Shown one piece after another: positions 1 to 7,598 of a stretch of 56,899 nucleotides of DNA (position 1 is its first letter; each line of letters begins with the position of its first letter). The stretch spans positions 1 to 56,899 of IMG/VR virus record IMGVR_UViG_3300020183_000087. One strand, given 5' to 3'. Origin of the DNA: a virus. The notes beneath the pieces were generated by a model. The model was not told where the DNA came from and ran no database searches. It saw nothing but the letters and a program-made list of their open reading frames with translations. A program made the position numbers and the translations under genes.

Positions 1-118
1 GTCGTTCCTCAATAGTATCCATACGATACTCATCAATTGCTTCTTTCTTTACTGAATAGGGGTCAATCGTAGCCATAGTTCCTTGTAGTGAATTTAGTAG
101 TGGTTCGTCAAATAACAT
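1..118 (-). CDS. Partial hypothetical protein, runs off the left edge
   Basis: The first 39 codons of a minus-strand gene start at the ATG complementary to 116-118 and continue past base 1. The visible part begins MLFDEPLL and includes ATIDPYSVKKEAI. No domain can be recognised. Its start lies two bases after the stop of the next gene upstream, as expected for a packed phage operon. Confidence 0.6.
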   Translation of the reverse strand, partial: MLFDEPLLNSLQGTMATIDPYSVKKEAIDEYRMDTIEER

Positions 119-120
119 AA

Positions 121-291
121 TCAGTGTGTCCTCAAAGTCCAGTGTTGAACATAAGTGAGCCAAGGTTCTTCTTTCTGTTCCATTGTAGCATACCAGTGCC
201 GTCCAAATTCATCCAGAGCATCAAGATGATGAACTCCGTGTTTATCAATCGCACGGGAGATATGCTTGAATGTTTGTGGTTTAGTAGTCAT
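121..291 (-). CDS. Small conserved-type hypothetical protein
   Basis: A 56-residue basic and aromatic protein (starts MTTKPQTFKHIS, ends HWTLRTH). The start at 291 was chosen over an upstream one because it forms an ATGA overlap with the stop of the preceding gene. No domain or function is recognised. It belongs to a run of six overlapping small genes between 1 and 1492. Confidence 0.65.
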   Translation of the reverse strand: MTTKPQTFKHISRAIDKHGVHHLDALDEFGRHWYATMEQKEEPWLTYVQHWTLRTH

Positions 292-527
292 ACGCCGTCC
301 CCTGTTTCCATCCATTGATGAAGTTGTGCCTCAATAATGGATTTGATTTGTAGCAGATCATCTAACCGTGCTTTTGCTTCATCATACTCTTCACAGAAGT
401 AATCAAATCGTGCTGTGTGATCTTCTTCATGAGCATAGTTTCCTTCCTCACGGATCTCCCATTCAATATCAGAACAACGTGCCCTGGTATCATCGATGAA
501 GTATTCTAGCGTATCAATCAAGCTCAT
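288..527 (-). CDS. Small acidic helical hypothetical protein
   Basis: A 79-residue, strongly acidic protein rich in E, D and A. It is probably all helical (YFCEEYDEAKARLDDLL) and may form a coiled coil. It overlaps the genes on both sides by four bases, which implies translational coupling. No catalytic motif is visible. Its function is unknown. Confidence 0.7.
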   Translation of the reverse strand: MSLIDTLEYFIDDTRARCSDIEWEIREEGNYAHEEDHTARFDYFCEEYDEAKARLDDLLQIKSIIEAQLHQWMETGDGV

Positions 528-706
528 TGATAATCCTCCTCGTCAAAAGTAAAGTATTCGTAGATAGAAGACATCACTGCCTCCTCAATGTGCTCTATTA
601 TAGCACCTTCAGTAGGATTCTCTACATGTTTGTGTGCTCGTGCATACCCACGACGCACACCTTCTTCAATCGCCATCTCAAGAATGACACGCATTTTAGG
701 TTTCAT
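524..706 (-). CDS. Small hypothetical protein of cyanophage type
   Basis: A 60-residue protein with a helical core (IEEGVRRGYARAHKH) and an acidic C-terminus ending FDEEDYQ. From memory, near-identical proteins occur in T4-like cyanophages without an assigned role. It overlaps its neighbours by four bases on each side. Confidence 0.7.
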   Translation of the reverse strand: MKPKMRVILEMAIEEGVRRGYARAHKHVENPTEGAIIEHIEEAVMSSIYEYFTFDEEDYQ

Positions 707-906
707 AATGCCTCAATTTCATCAGCAATTTGTAGCATTTCCTGTTTCCAGGCAGTAAATGGGTGACTGGGATTGTGTGGGAGGATTTGATGTGCCGTCT
801 CACGAATAAGGTGTGCGATAGCATATTTCCTATCATAGCAGTTTTTGTTTCTCATACTTGCCCACTTTCTATCATAGGACTTCATAATCTGCTGGGCTTT
901 AGTCAT
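703..906 (-). CDS. Small hypothetical protein
   Basis: A 67-residue protein starting MTKAQQIMKSYDRKW. An in-frame ATG lies 12 bases further upstream, but the start at 906 gives the ATGA overlap used throughout this operon. The middle is basic and the C-terminus is an acidic helix (EMLQIADEIEAL). No domain is recognised. Confidence 0.65.
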   Translation of the reverse strand: MTKAQQIMKSYDRKWASMRNKNCYDRKYAIAHLIRETAHQILPHNPSHPFTAWKQEMLQIADEIEAL

Positions 907-1103
907 AATACTTCCCATTCAGTTTCCCAATGGCAGTCTTCACTTACATTGACCCAGAAGAAGTATTTCTGGTTTTCACTAGCAAGAAACAACATACCAT
1001 CTCCTTTGTCTTGCTCAACAACACAGATAGGATTACCATCCATAGAGTTAGCAAGACGGTTCTTTGCCTTGCTAGATTTAGGTTTTACAGTGACTCTTCG
1101 CAT
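903..1103 (-). CDS. Small hypothetical protein, YFFWVN family (paralogue of 16888-17082)
   Basis: A 66-residue protein with a basic N-terminus (MRRVTVKPKSSKAK) and a C-terminal core with KYFFWVN followed by D.HW. The 64-residue gene at 16888-17082 has the same arrangement (CYFWVN, then DPNW), so the two look like paralogues of one small beta-rich family. It overlaps the end of the upstream gene by 19 bases. Function unknown. Confidence 0.65.
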   Translation of the reverse strand: MRRVTVKPKSSKAKNRLANSMDGNPICVVEQDKGDGMLFLASENQKYFFWVNVSEDCHWETEWEVL

Positions 1104-1492
1104 TGTTCCTCATCAGTCAGGACAGTTCCCATAGGACCTTTCTTAAGTCGTTCCCACTCTTCTTCTGCTTGCTGCATATCATCAAACTTCGTTTTTAGGT
1201 CTTCACCCAAAGTCAGTTCAAACTCATCAGCAACCTTACGCATATCTTCGTAACTTCTTTCCTCACTAAATGCAACACTACAAGCACCTTTCATAATGTT
1301 GATGTCATTATGACCCATTGCACGGGCAACAGTTGCGAAGAAACGAAACAGTTGATGAACATTAAGGTCTTCAGCAGGAACCTGAAAAGTATAATGCTCT
1401 TCAGGAAGCATACTAAGATCATATCCACTACTATAAGAAGTGGAAGTCCATTCAGTATCAAACTTAACCTTGAGAGTTGCTTTGTAAGTCAT
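1085..1492 (-). CDS. Conserved-type hypothetical protein
   Basis: A 135-residue protein. The first half looks beta-rich (MTYKATLKVKFDTEW) and the second half is helical and acidic (QQAEEEWERLKKG). It is the first gene behind a sigma70-like promoter at 1514-1541 and so probably heads the early operon that runs left to base 1. I do not recognise a functional domain. The reading frame and context are convincing. Confidence 0.75.
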   Translation of the reverse strand: MTYKATLKVKFDTEWTSTSYSSGYDLSMLPEEHYTFQVPAEDLNVHQLFRFFATVARAMGHNDINIMKGACSVAFSEERSYEDMRKVADEFELTLGEDLKTKFDDMQQAEEEWERLKKGPMGTVLTDEEQCEESL

Positions 1493-1513
1493 TGGTTTGT
1501 TGTGTATGAGAAT

Positions 1514-1541
1514 ATTATAGGGCAGGGTGGGGCAGAGTCAA
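1514..1541 (-). promoter_or_regulatory. Sigma70-like promoter
   Basis: On the minus strand, TTGACT (1536-1541) and TATAAT (1514-1519) are separated by 16 bases, 22 bases ahead of the ATG at 1492. The spacer is C-rich and sits in the only intergenic gap of this operon. It fits an early promoter read by host RNA polymerase. Confidence 0.65.
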
Positions 1542-1558
1542 GGGTGGGTGTGACAGTT

Positions 1559-1858
1559 TCAATACTGGTTTCTGGGAGATTCTTCATCTAATTTTTCCAA
1601 GTAACCAAAATTCCAAGTGCGTGAGAGAATATCAATATCAAATCCAAACTTATAAACCCAAAAAAGAATACTAAGAAGACCATTAGCTCCAGAACTAATT
1701 TGCAAATAAGGCCATCCAGCACTATCATTCCAACTTACAGACAATTGGATTAATGAATAGTTTTTAATGAACTTAGGAAAGTGTCTTCCAGTATTCAAAA
1801 TTTGAACATACCAGTCATGTCCAAAGTCAACTCTGTGCTTAAATTTAATTAGTTTCAT
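1559..1858 (-). CDS. Hypothetical protein
   Basis: A 99-residue protein starting MKLIKFKHRVDFG, rich in W, F and Y. The ATG at 1858 is preceded by GGAG at good spacing. A TTG 12 bases upstream is also possible. It overlaps the end of the upstream gene. The aromatic-rich C-terminus (DIDILSRTWNFGYLEKL) matches no family I know. Confidence 0.6.
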   Translation of the reverse strand: MKLIKFKHRVDFGHDWYVQILNTGRHFPKFIKNYSLIQLSVSWNDSAGWPYLQISSGANGLLSILFWVYKFGFDIDILSRTWNFGYLEKLDEESPRNQY

Positions 1859-2237
1859 CGTCTTCTCCAAATAAATTTACATCAACACCATCAGTAAGTT
1901 CTTTTAATCGTTCAAAAAAGTCCTCATCCAGTGGATAAACCTTCTCTTTACCAGTCTCAACGTCATCTGCAAGTTGCATCAAATGTTCAAGAAATGCTTT
2001 TGGATAAACCTCATCTTCACCAAGAGTAACCCAAAACCATTCATAACATTCAGTAAAAGGATCATCATCATGAAGAAGAGTATAATCCTTATAGTTGTCT
2101 GTCATAAGGTCACTCCAAATGCGGAATGCTCCACGAATGCTTTGCCAACCAGTCATCCAGCAGTGTCCAATCCAATACTCCCACCAATTCAGGGTGAGTC
2201 TCTTATTATCTGTTCCCAGTACTCTATTGGTGAACAT
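1845..2237 (-). CDS. Hypothetical protein with aromatic N-terminus
   Basis: A 130-residue protein. The N-terminal half carries many tryptophans (NWWEYWIGHCWMTGW). The C-terminal half is acidic and helical and ends FGEDDETN. The stop of its upstream neighbour lies directly before its start. No motif points to a function. Confidence 0.65.
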   Translation of the reverse strand: MFTNRVLGTDNKRLTLNWWEYWIGHCWMTGWQSIRGAFRIWSDLMTDNYKDYTLLHDDDPFTECYEWFWVTLGEDEVYPKAFLEHLMQLADDVETGKEKVYPLDEDFFERLKELTDGVDVNLFGEDDETN

Positions 2238-2639
2238 TCAATAACCTCTTGCTAGTTGAAATCGTTCTGTTTCTTGAACTACCTTCTCAATAATACCATA
2301 TCTAAAATATAATTGACAACTAGGCCAAGGTGAATATTTGGAATCCCACATAGCAGGATAAACCTCCACAACACCATAATGATAAACTGGTCTCACTTTA
2401 CCATGAATACCATTTGGAACCCATTTATAATTTAAATATAATCTTTTAGGATCATATTCATCATCACCCTCATTTATTTCTACAAAGTCGGCAGTATGAG
2501 AATCATCAATCAAAAACAATCTACCAACTGGATCAATCCAGTAATGATGCATTACACAATCTAGATCTTTTGTTTGTAATTCCTTTTGATAACCTGGACC
2601 AAGATCGTAAGAACTTTTAACTGTGTCAAACATTCCCAT
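2238..2639 (-). CDS. Conserved hypothetical protein, MGMFDTV family
   Basis: A 133-residue beta-rich protein starting MGMFDTVKSSYDLG, with WIDPVGRLFLID and KWVPNGIHGKV in the middle. From memory, proteins with this start recur in cyanophages and some bacteria without known function. AGGAG, eight bases before the ATG, lies inside the last codons of the upstream gene and supports the start. Confidence 0.75.
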   Translation of the reverse strand: MGMFDTVKSSYDLGPGYQKELQTKDLDCVMHHYWIDPVGRLFLIDDSHTADFVEINEGDDEYDPKRLYLNYKWVPNGIHGKVRPVYHYGVVEVYPAMWDSKYSPWPSCQLYFRYGIIEKVVQETERFQLARGY

Positions 2640-2641
2640 GA

Positions 2642-3130
2642 TTATTCTCCTATTTTTGGATCCTCATTTAAGTAATATCCTCTCCAATCTGCTACCCTAA
2701 TGCATTCATCAATATCCCATGCCAGTTTTTTATTTGCAGATGTAGAGTTACGTGCTTTATACACAATACCAGTCTTCATGTCAACAAAACAATGTGTTTT
2801 TGGAGTATCAGTATCAGTTAATTGTAAGATTCGATAATATTTTCTATTGTCATCATCTATAACAAAAGAACCAATATCCAAGTTATTATCAAGTTCTCTT
2901 CTTTTATACTTAATCTCTACTGTTTCACCCTCTTCCAACTCTCTTCTACTTAAAATATAACGAGTCTCTCTAAAATAGTCTTCAGTTAATCTAAGACAAA
3001 GCAGACCAGTTTTAAGGAGAATCGTGCTTTTAACACGTTCTTTTTCTTCCAGTCTGCTCTTATAATCCGACTCTATATCTTCCTTTGTTTTTACACCTTT
3101 GTTGTATAATTCAAGTAAATCAGAATCCAT
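2642..3130 (-). CDS. Hypothetical protein with N-terminal coiled coil
   Basis: A 162-residue protein. Residues 1-40 are charged and helical (DYKSRLEEKERVK). The rest looks beta-rich (GSFVIDDDNRKYYRI). No enzyme motif is visible. The AT-rich leader at 3131-3160 holds an imperfect inverted repeat around TATAGATAATATATC, possibly a promoter -10 region, but no good -35 box is seen. Confidence 0.65.
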   Translation of the reverse strand: MDSDLLELYNKGVKTKEDIESDYKSRLEEKERVKSTILLKTGLLCLRLTEDYFRETRYILSRRELEEGETVEIKYKRRELDNNLDIGSFVIDDDNRKYYRILQLTDTDTPKTHCFVDMKTGIVYKARNSTSANKKLAWDIDECIRVADWRGYYLNEDPKIGE

Positions 3131-3162
3131 TTTAGCTGAGATAAGATATATTATCTATAATC

Positions 3163-3327
3163 TTATGCTCCCATCTCCCTCATACTACGAACAAGATACT
3201 TAGTAAACTGCTCCATTTTTTCTGGGTGAACTGTTGCTGGATTGGTGTTAATTGCATCCCTAAGGGCGATCATCTCCTGCCATTCATCATCAGTGAGTTT
3301 GCTGCTTGAATTGGTGGAAATTGTCAT
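3163..3327 (-). CDS. Small hypothetical protein of cyanophage type
   Basis: A 54-residue protein starting MTISTNSSSKLTDDEW. An upstream in-frame ATG at 3366 exists, but the start at 3327 has GGAG at ribosome-binding distance. The core (PEKMEQFTKYLVRSMRE) is helical. From memory, similar short proteins are common in T4-like cyanophages. Role unknown. Confidence 0.65.
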   Translation of the reverse strand: MTISTNSSSKLTDDEWQEMIALRDAINTNPATVHPEKMEQFTKYLVRSMREMGA

Positions 3328-3423
3328 TATGGATTGCTCCTGTGAATTGTCAGCATATTCTAACATTATTTAATCATAAAGTGTGATTCCTTAATATTGT
3401 TTTTAGAGTGTTGTAACAAAACT

Positions 3424-3645
3424 TTACGAACCAAACGGACCCCAAGTTCCTTTGTCTCCCTCCGCTCTCTGTTCCAGTTTGTCCAAAAGACCATCAAAGC
3501 TCATGATATGGTCAATATCCAAAATCAGCTTTGAGATTGCGTTGCAAACCACAGGACGTTCCTGACGAGCAGCATAGGACAAAGCATTACGAAGAGAAGA
3601 TTCTGCTTCCTTCAGACTTGTTTCAACAGATTGAGACAGTGCCAT
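3424..3645 (-). CDS. Small helical hypothetical protein
   Basis: A 73-residue protein starting MALSQSVETSLKEAES and ending KGTWGPFGS. It is helical, with alanine- and leucine-rich heptads that suggest a small helical bundle. It sits directly behind the promoter at 3669-3697. No clear ribosome-binding site precedes the ATG. Function unknown. Confidence 0.7.
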   Translation of the reverse strand: MALSQSVETSLKEAESSLRNALSYAARQERPVVCNAISKLILDIDHIMSFDGLLDKLEQRAEGDKGTWGPFGS

Positions 3646-3668
3646 CGAATAAAATAACAACTATTGAC

Positions 3669-3697
3669 AATATACCAGCAAGCGCAATTGTTGTCAA
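3669..3697 (-). promoter_or_regulatory. Sigma70-like promoter
   Basis: TTGACA (3692-3697) and TATATT (3669-3674) on the minus strand are separated by exactly 17 bases. The -35 box overlaps the stop codon of the dioxygenase gene upstream. The ATG of the 73-residue gene lies 23 bases beyond the -10 box. Confidence 0.7.
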
Positions 3698-4848
3698 GTG
3701 AACCAGGTGACAATTGAGTATCGTGTTCCTTTAATAACAGGCATAACCTCATGAGGATACATGAAGTTGGATGGGAATACAACAACAGAACCTGGTCTTG
3801 TTCTAATTTGCATCTCTCTATCAAAGAATGCAAACTCACCACCAATATAATCATCATTCAAATTAAATGACATAGACACCGTTCTAGGTTGTGTCTTAAA
3901 GTTATCAGTGTGCTGAATATAATACCCACCCTCTTGATATCTTAAAAGGTCATATCCACTATCAGACTGTAAAAAACAATCAGGAAAGTCTGCAATATAC
4001 TTTTTTGCAGCAAGTGCAGATTTATTAAAAAGAATATCATCTATTCTCTTTCTAATATCTTGATTGGCATCAATTACATGACCCAGAGATATATTAATAA
4101 TATCACAATTTCTGACTGAAGTATTTTGATTACCACTCACACCAATTTCTGACGTTCTCCACTCCACTGCATTCTTATATTCTCCTATGATGAAGTCACA
4201 TTCTTCTTTTGTAAGAATATCATCATAGATTTTAATATAACTTGCAACTCTATTCAAACTTTTAGACACAGTAACTTTATTCTCAACTGATTTAATAGTA
4301 TCATTGGTTATTTTGCGGTCTTTATCAAAGTAACTAGCAAAATAAGGTCCACGACTTCTTACATAATGTAAGAACACCTGATTACAATATGTTCCTTTGA
4401 ATGGTTCTCTCCAATGAAGACCTTCCATACCCAAGTAAAGCATTGCATCACCTGGATTTAAAACTACCTCTTTCTTTATCTTTTTAGGAGTCTCAATCCA
4501 TATTGCCCATGGTTCATCGCAATCTAAATTAACAGTCAATGATATCTCACACTGACACTTATCAACATGAGGCTTTAATTCATTGCCATGTTGATATATT
4601 CTTGCATAAGAATATGTTGGAACCACAGTCTCTCCAATTAACTGAGATACTGTGGTTGTTTTTTCACACAACAATTCAACAAAAGAAATGTGATCATACT
4701 TACTTTTACAATCAGATACTTGAGGATCTTCTTTTAGATCATAAGTATCTGCATATTGTTTAAAATCTTCTGCTAATTGCTTTGCTTTGTCTGATGATAT
4801 AAAGTTAGGAACAACCAGATAGTTGTCTTCAAATAATTTAGAAATCAT
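3694..4848 (-). CDS. Tandem 2-oxoglutarate/Fe(II) dioxygenase (two domains)
   Basis: A 384-residue protein with two oxygenase domains in a row. The C-terminal one (about 200-384) has the full prolyl-4-hydroxylase pattern: H313-x-D315 (YIQHTDN), distal H366 and R376 in KGTRYSIV. The N-terminal one (about 1-165) has H94-x-D96 and H145, but where the 2OG-binding arginine is expected it reads KGTYCNQVF, so it may bind the co-substrate differently or be inactive. Families like this hydroxylate proteins or small molecules. The start forms an ATGA overlap with the gene upstream. The position near tail genes would allow a role in virion protein hydroxylation, but that is inference. Confidence 0.8.
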   Translation of the reverse strand: MISKLFEDNYLVVPNFISSDKAKQLAEDFKQYADTYDLKEDPQVSDCKSKYDHISFVELLCEKTTTVSQLIGETVVPTYSYARIYQHGNELKPHVDKCQCEISLTVNLDCDEPWAIWIETPKKIKKEVVLNPGDAMLYLGMEGLHWREPFKGTYCNQVFLHYVRSRGPYFASYFDKDRKITNDTIKSVENKVTVSKSLNRVASYIKIYDDILTKEECDFIIGEYKNAVEWRTSEIGVSGNQNTSVRNCDIINISLGHVIDANQDIRKRIDDILFNKSALAAKKYIADFPDCFLQSDSGYDLLRYQEGGYYIQHTDNFKTQPRTVSMSFNLNDDYIGGEFAFFDREMQIRTRPGSVVVFPSNFMYPHEVMPVIKGTRYSIVTWFT

Positions 4849-5645
4849 TTAGCAGCGGAATCCTCCTCATTTTCAACTTCTTCAATCAGTTCTTCAATTT
4901 CATTTACAACTTGCTCAGTTGGATCTTCCTCAAACAACAGTTCAAGATTAAACTCACTATCCAATACACTTAAATCAATGTTGTTAAAGTTTTCAATAAC
5001 ATTTCGATTGCCCAAATCTGGATTGCTCAATAACATTTCTTCAGATATGGTTGTATCATCAAAGAATGATTCGTCAATAGACTCATCAAACAGCGATGGA
5101 TCAACATTACCATCAAAGATAGTTAAATTATCATATCCCGCTTCAACTTGGAATGCATTCTTACTTTCCTCAATATTATCCTGCATCACACCAGCGGAAT
5201 AGAACAGATTCTCGTGAGATTCTGCAACTCTTTGATGCACTTTTTGCATCTGAGCATCATGATCTTCTTTGATAGTTTCAATCGTCTTCTCATGACGTTG
5301 TTGCATCTTTTCCATCTGCTCTTCCAGTTCTCTCATAGCATCCTGCCATGAAATTGCTTTTCTAGCGTCTTCCTCTTCTTTCTTCCTTTTAGTATCCATT
5401 TGACGCTCATATTCAGCATCAAAATGATTTACATACTTTTGAACATCAGCAAGAGTGCATGGAGTGTTTGGAACAGGAGAATCATATTCAATCCATCCAT
5501 CACCATCCTCAGTCCCATTATCTTTCCATTGAATAGCCCAAAGATGTTCTATATCTGCAAATGGCCAATTATTTTCATCGAAGAAAATACCTATGCCATC
5601 AATACCAATGTATCGATCCTGTTCAATTAATGTAAATTTTTTCAT
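4845..5645 (-). CDS. Coiled-coil phage protein, probably structural
   Basis: A 266-residue protein. The N-terminal 80 residues look like a small beta domain with FFDENNWPFADIEHLWAIQW. A long charged coiled coil follows (about 85-150, with RELEEQMEKMQQRHEK). The C-terminus is very acidic with repeated D/E, L and F. It sits between two tail-fibre-like proteins and an oxygenase, and overlaps both neighbours by four bases. It may be a tail accessory protein or a chaperone for the collar-like fibres. Confidence 0.65.
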   Translation of the reverse strand: MKKFTLIEQDRYIGIDGIGIFFDENNWPFADIEHLWAIQWKDNGTEDGDGWIEYDSPVPNTPCTLADVQKYVNHFDAEYERQMDTKRKKEEEDARKAISWQDAMRELEEQMEKMQQRHEKTIETIKEDHDAQMQKVHQRVAESHENLFYSAGVMQDNIEESKNAFQVEAGYDNLTIFDGNVDPSLFDESIDESFFDDTTISEEMLLSNPDLGNRNVIENFNNIDLSVLDSEFNLELLFEEDPTEQVVNEIEELIEEVENEEDSAAK

Positions 5646-5977
5646 TCTTCTGTTACCTCTTGAACGTTAGCAGTTAGAACTTTATTCTCTCTTGCATGTT
5701 GCAGCATTTGAGCAGCAGCGGACAAAACATTAATATTACTTTCATTTGCTTTTACCATCTCATTTCTAAACGATTCTACCGCTGCACCAGTCGAACGTTG
5801 TTGTTGAGAATTTTCAATCATTAACATTGGTAACCAATTAATAGCACATGCCCATTCATCCACTGGTTCACCTGTATTTGGATTAGTTCCTCTAATTTGG
5901 GTATACCAAGAGCATTCAAGACCTTTACAATCGGATTGAATAAGAGGACAAAAGTTTCCAGGTTTGATTTGAGCCAT
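5642..5977 (-). CDS. Four-cysteine hypothetical protein
   Basis: A 111-residue protein with four N-terminal cysteines (NFCPLIQSDCKGLEC and EWACAIN) that could hold a metal, and a helical glutamine-rich C-terminus. It is the first gene of a three-gene unit with the coiled-coil and dioxygenase genes. A late-type promoter box lies 33 bases ahead. From memory, a similar protein is common in cyanophages. Function unknown. Confidence 0.7.
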   Translation of the reverse strand: MAQIKPGNFCPLIQSDCKGLECSWYTQIRGTNPNTGEPVDEWACAINWLPMLMIENSQQQRSTGAAVESFRNEMVKANESNINVLSAAAQMLQHARENKVLTANVQEVTEE

Positions 5978-6009
5978 GATTAAATCAAAATAGTAATTGT
6001 ATTATAACA

Positions 6010-6016
6010 TATTTAG
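6010..6016 (-). promoter_or_regulatory. T4-like late promoter box CTAAATA
   Basis: CTAAATA reads on the minus strand 33 bases before the ATG at 5977 and is followed by TTATAAT. The box resembles the T4 late promoter consensus (TATAAATA) and its cyanophage variant. A weak TTGCTC/TATAAT pair with 16-base spacing also fits here, so the site could be read in two phases. Confidence 0.5.
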
Positions 6017-6588
6017 TTTAATGAGCAAATGATGGTGTCTATGTATTGCACCGACAAATCCAATCCAAAAGTTCTTGTCTCATTCATGGTTGCAGATCCA
6101 CTAAAGGGGTGTGTATGAGAACCACCACCAGTGTTTTCTATCATTTGACCTGTAGCTGTACTACCAAAAACAAGTCTACCACCAGTATTACTAAAAGGTG
6201 TAGCACCAGATCCTCCTGGTGATCCAGTGAGTCCAAAGTGAACGTGATCTGGTAATTGGGATAAAGATAATGTTGTATCGCCAACGTTTTGTCCAAGTCC
6301 AGAGACAACTTGAACTGGAAATGTATTATTAACATTTACAGATAAATTACCAGCTGCTGATGACAACACTGTTGTAAAATTTGTTGTTCCTCCAGATCCA
6401 CCACCTGTTCCAGAAACAACCCTTAATGCTTTATTATTTTGAGTAGCAATTTTAGTCCATCCCGTTGGTGCTGCCGACTGATAAAAGACTTTTACAGTAC
6501 CAGCAGGATACAACCAATAAAAACTATTAATAGAATTTGCAGTATCTGCAATATCAAACAAAATGCCAGTAGAAGTTAGTCTTGCCAT
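6013..6588 (-). CDS. Tail-collar-like fibre protein, copy 1
   Basis: A 191-residue protein with the layout of phage tail-collar or short fibre proteins. AGTVKVFYQSAAPTGWTK near residue 30 is the collar signature. Glycine/serine/threonine-rich loops follow, then GDTTLSLSQLPDHVH, and the C-terminus ends DTIICSLN. It is a clear paralogue of the next gene (6590-7153), with the same order of motifs and a similar end. It is probably an adhesin tip or collar of the tail fibres. Confidence 0.75.
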   Translation of the reverse strand: MARLTSTGILFDIADTANSINSFYWLYPAGTVKVFYQSAAPTGWTKIATQNNKALRVVSGTGGGSGGTTNFTTVLSSAAGNLSVNVNNTFPVQVVSGLGQNVGDTTLSLSQLPDHVHFGLTGSPGGSGATPFSNTGGRLVFGSTATGQMIENTGGGSHTHPFSGSATMNETRTFGLDLSVQYIDTIICSLN

Positions 6589-6589
6589 A

Positions 6590-7153
6590 TTAATTAAAAG
6601 AGCAGAGAATAACGTCGATATACTGTAGTCTCAGGTCAATTGTTCCACTACCAGTTGCAGTAAAATTTATATTACCACTGAATGGGTGATTATGTGATCC
6701 TCCAATTCCCCCAGGAGACACAACTCCACCAGTATTATTTGTTCCACTTACCAAAAAACTAGATCCTCCACTAGCAGCATTTGCGCTTCCACCAGTAAGA
6801 GAGTTATGAGTATGATTCGGTATTTGTGAAGTTGTTAATGTTGTATCTCCAACAGTTCCACTAACAGGAACATTTGCATTAAAATTAACACTAACTGGAG
6901 AAGTGCTACTTGGAAATACTGTACTAAATGATAATCCACCAGCACCAGATACTCCACCAAATCCAAAATCACCACCAGTTCCAGACACAACTCTCAGTGC
7001 TTTATCATTATGAGTGGTAACTTGTGTCCATCCAGTTGGTGCTGAGGATTGAAAAAATACCGATACTGTTCCTTGTGCCAAAACTCCATACTTTGAATTT
7101 AATGAAGTTCCGTCATCAAAGGTTAAACCAGTAGCGGTTAATGTTGCTGCCAT
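6590..7153 (-). CDS. Tail-collar-like fibre protein, copy 2
   Basis: A 187-residue paralogue of the gene that follows it, sharing VFFQSSAPTGWTQVTTHND, GDTTLTTSQIPNHTH and the ending DVILCSFN. The glycine/serine loops between these anchors differ, which suggests a conserved scaffold with variable surface loops for host binding. Late-promoter boxes lie directly upstream at 7171-7188. Confidence 0.75.
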   Translation of the reverse strand: MAATLTATGLTFDDGTSLNSKYGVLAQGTVSVFFQSSAPTGWTQVTTHNDKALRVVSGTGGDFGFGGVSGAGGLSFSTVFPSSTSPVSVNFNANVPVSGTVGDTTLTTSQIPNHTHNSLTGGSANAASGGSSFLVSGTNNTGGVVSPGGIGGSHNHPFSGNINFTATGSGTIDLRLQYIDVILCSFN

Positions 7154-7170
7154 CTTACAATAATATTTCT

Positions 7171-7188
7171 TTTATTTACTTATTTATC
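7171..7188 (-). promoter_or_regulatory. Tandem T4-like late promoter boxes
   Basis: On the minus strand GATAAATA (7181-7188) is followed closely by GTAAATA, 20-30 bases before the ATG at 7153. The first matches the NATAAATA late consensus. It overlaps the stop of the AbrB-like gene upstream and would drive the two collar-like fibre genes. Confidence 0.5.
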
Positions 7189-7482
7189 CTTTATCCAAAA
7201 TCCATCTGCAGTCATTGTCCAACCCTCAGCAATCATATCATCATAAGTCATTGGAGGAAGTTTTTTCATAATAAATGAACCATCTCCATTGTCAACCCAT
7301 TCTACATTGTCACCCTCTTTTAAGTTGGCAGCATCAAGCAGATCATCTGGGAGACTAATAAAATATTCTTCATGAACCTTCTCAACTTCTAAAGTCCAGG
7401 TCTTTTTAGGTTCAGATGCCTGATTAAATTCTCTTTCTCTAATAGTCTCTCCTTTATCAGGAGACTCATAAATTTTTGTCAT
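7180..7482 (-). CDS. AbrB/SpoVT-like DNA-binding protein
   Basis: A 100-residue protein. Residues 30-75 have the swapped-hairpin AbrB pattern: EEYFISLPDDLLDAANL, then KEGDNVEWVDNGDGSFIM, as in MazE-type antitoxins and AbrB regulators. A short C-terminal part follows (YDDMIAEGWTMTADG). No toxin gene is adjacent, so a regulatory role is more likely than an antitoxin role. The fold assignment is reasonably firm; the target is unknown. Confidence 0.65.
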   Translation of the reverse strand: MTKIYESPDKGETIREREFNQASEPKKTWTLEVEKVHEEYFISLPDDLLDAANLKEGDNVEWVDNGDGSFIMKKLPPMTYDDMIAEGWTMTADGFWIKDK

Positions 7483-7484
7483 GA

Positions 7485-7598
7485 TTACTTGTAAATAAAA
7501 GGATCTTCTTTACTTAATTGCTTGGCCAATTTTTTACTTTTTTGATTTTCAAGATATTCTACAAATGTATTGAATATCTTCTTAACATATTTAATCAT
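7485..7598 (-). CDS. Very small basic protein
   Basis: A 37-residue lysine-rich protein starting MIKYVKKIFNTFVEY and ending SKEDPFIYK. The ATG overlaps the stop of the SGNH gene in ATGA form, and the stop falls three bases before the next ATG, which supports it as a real gene. It is probably a single amphipathic helix. Function unknown. Confidence 0.55.
   Translation of the reverse strand: MIKYVKKIFNTFVEYLENQKSKKLAKQLSKEDPFIYK

Noticed and set aside
7180-7482. AbrB-like protein as the antitoxin of a toxin-antitoxin pair
   Set aside because: Neither neighbour resembles a toxin such as MazF or PIN. The 37-residue gene upstream is a basic helix without toxin features.
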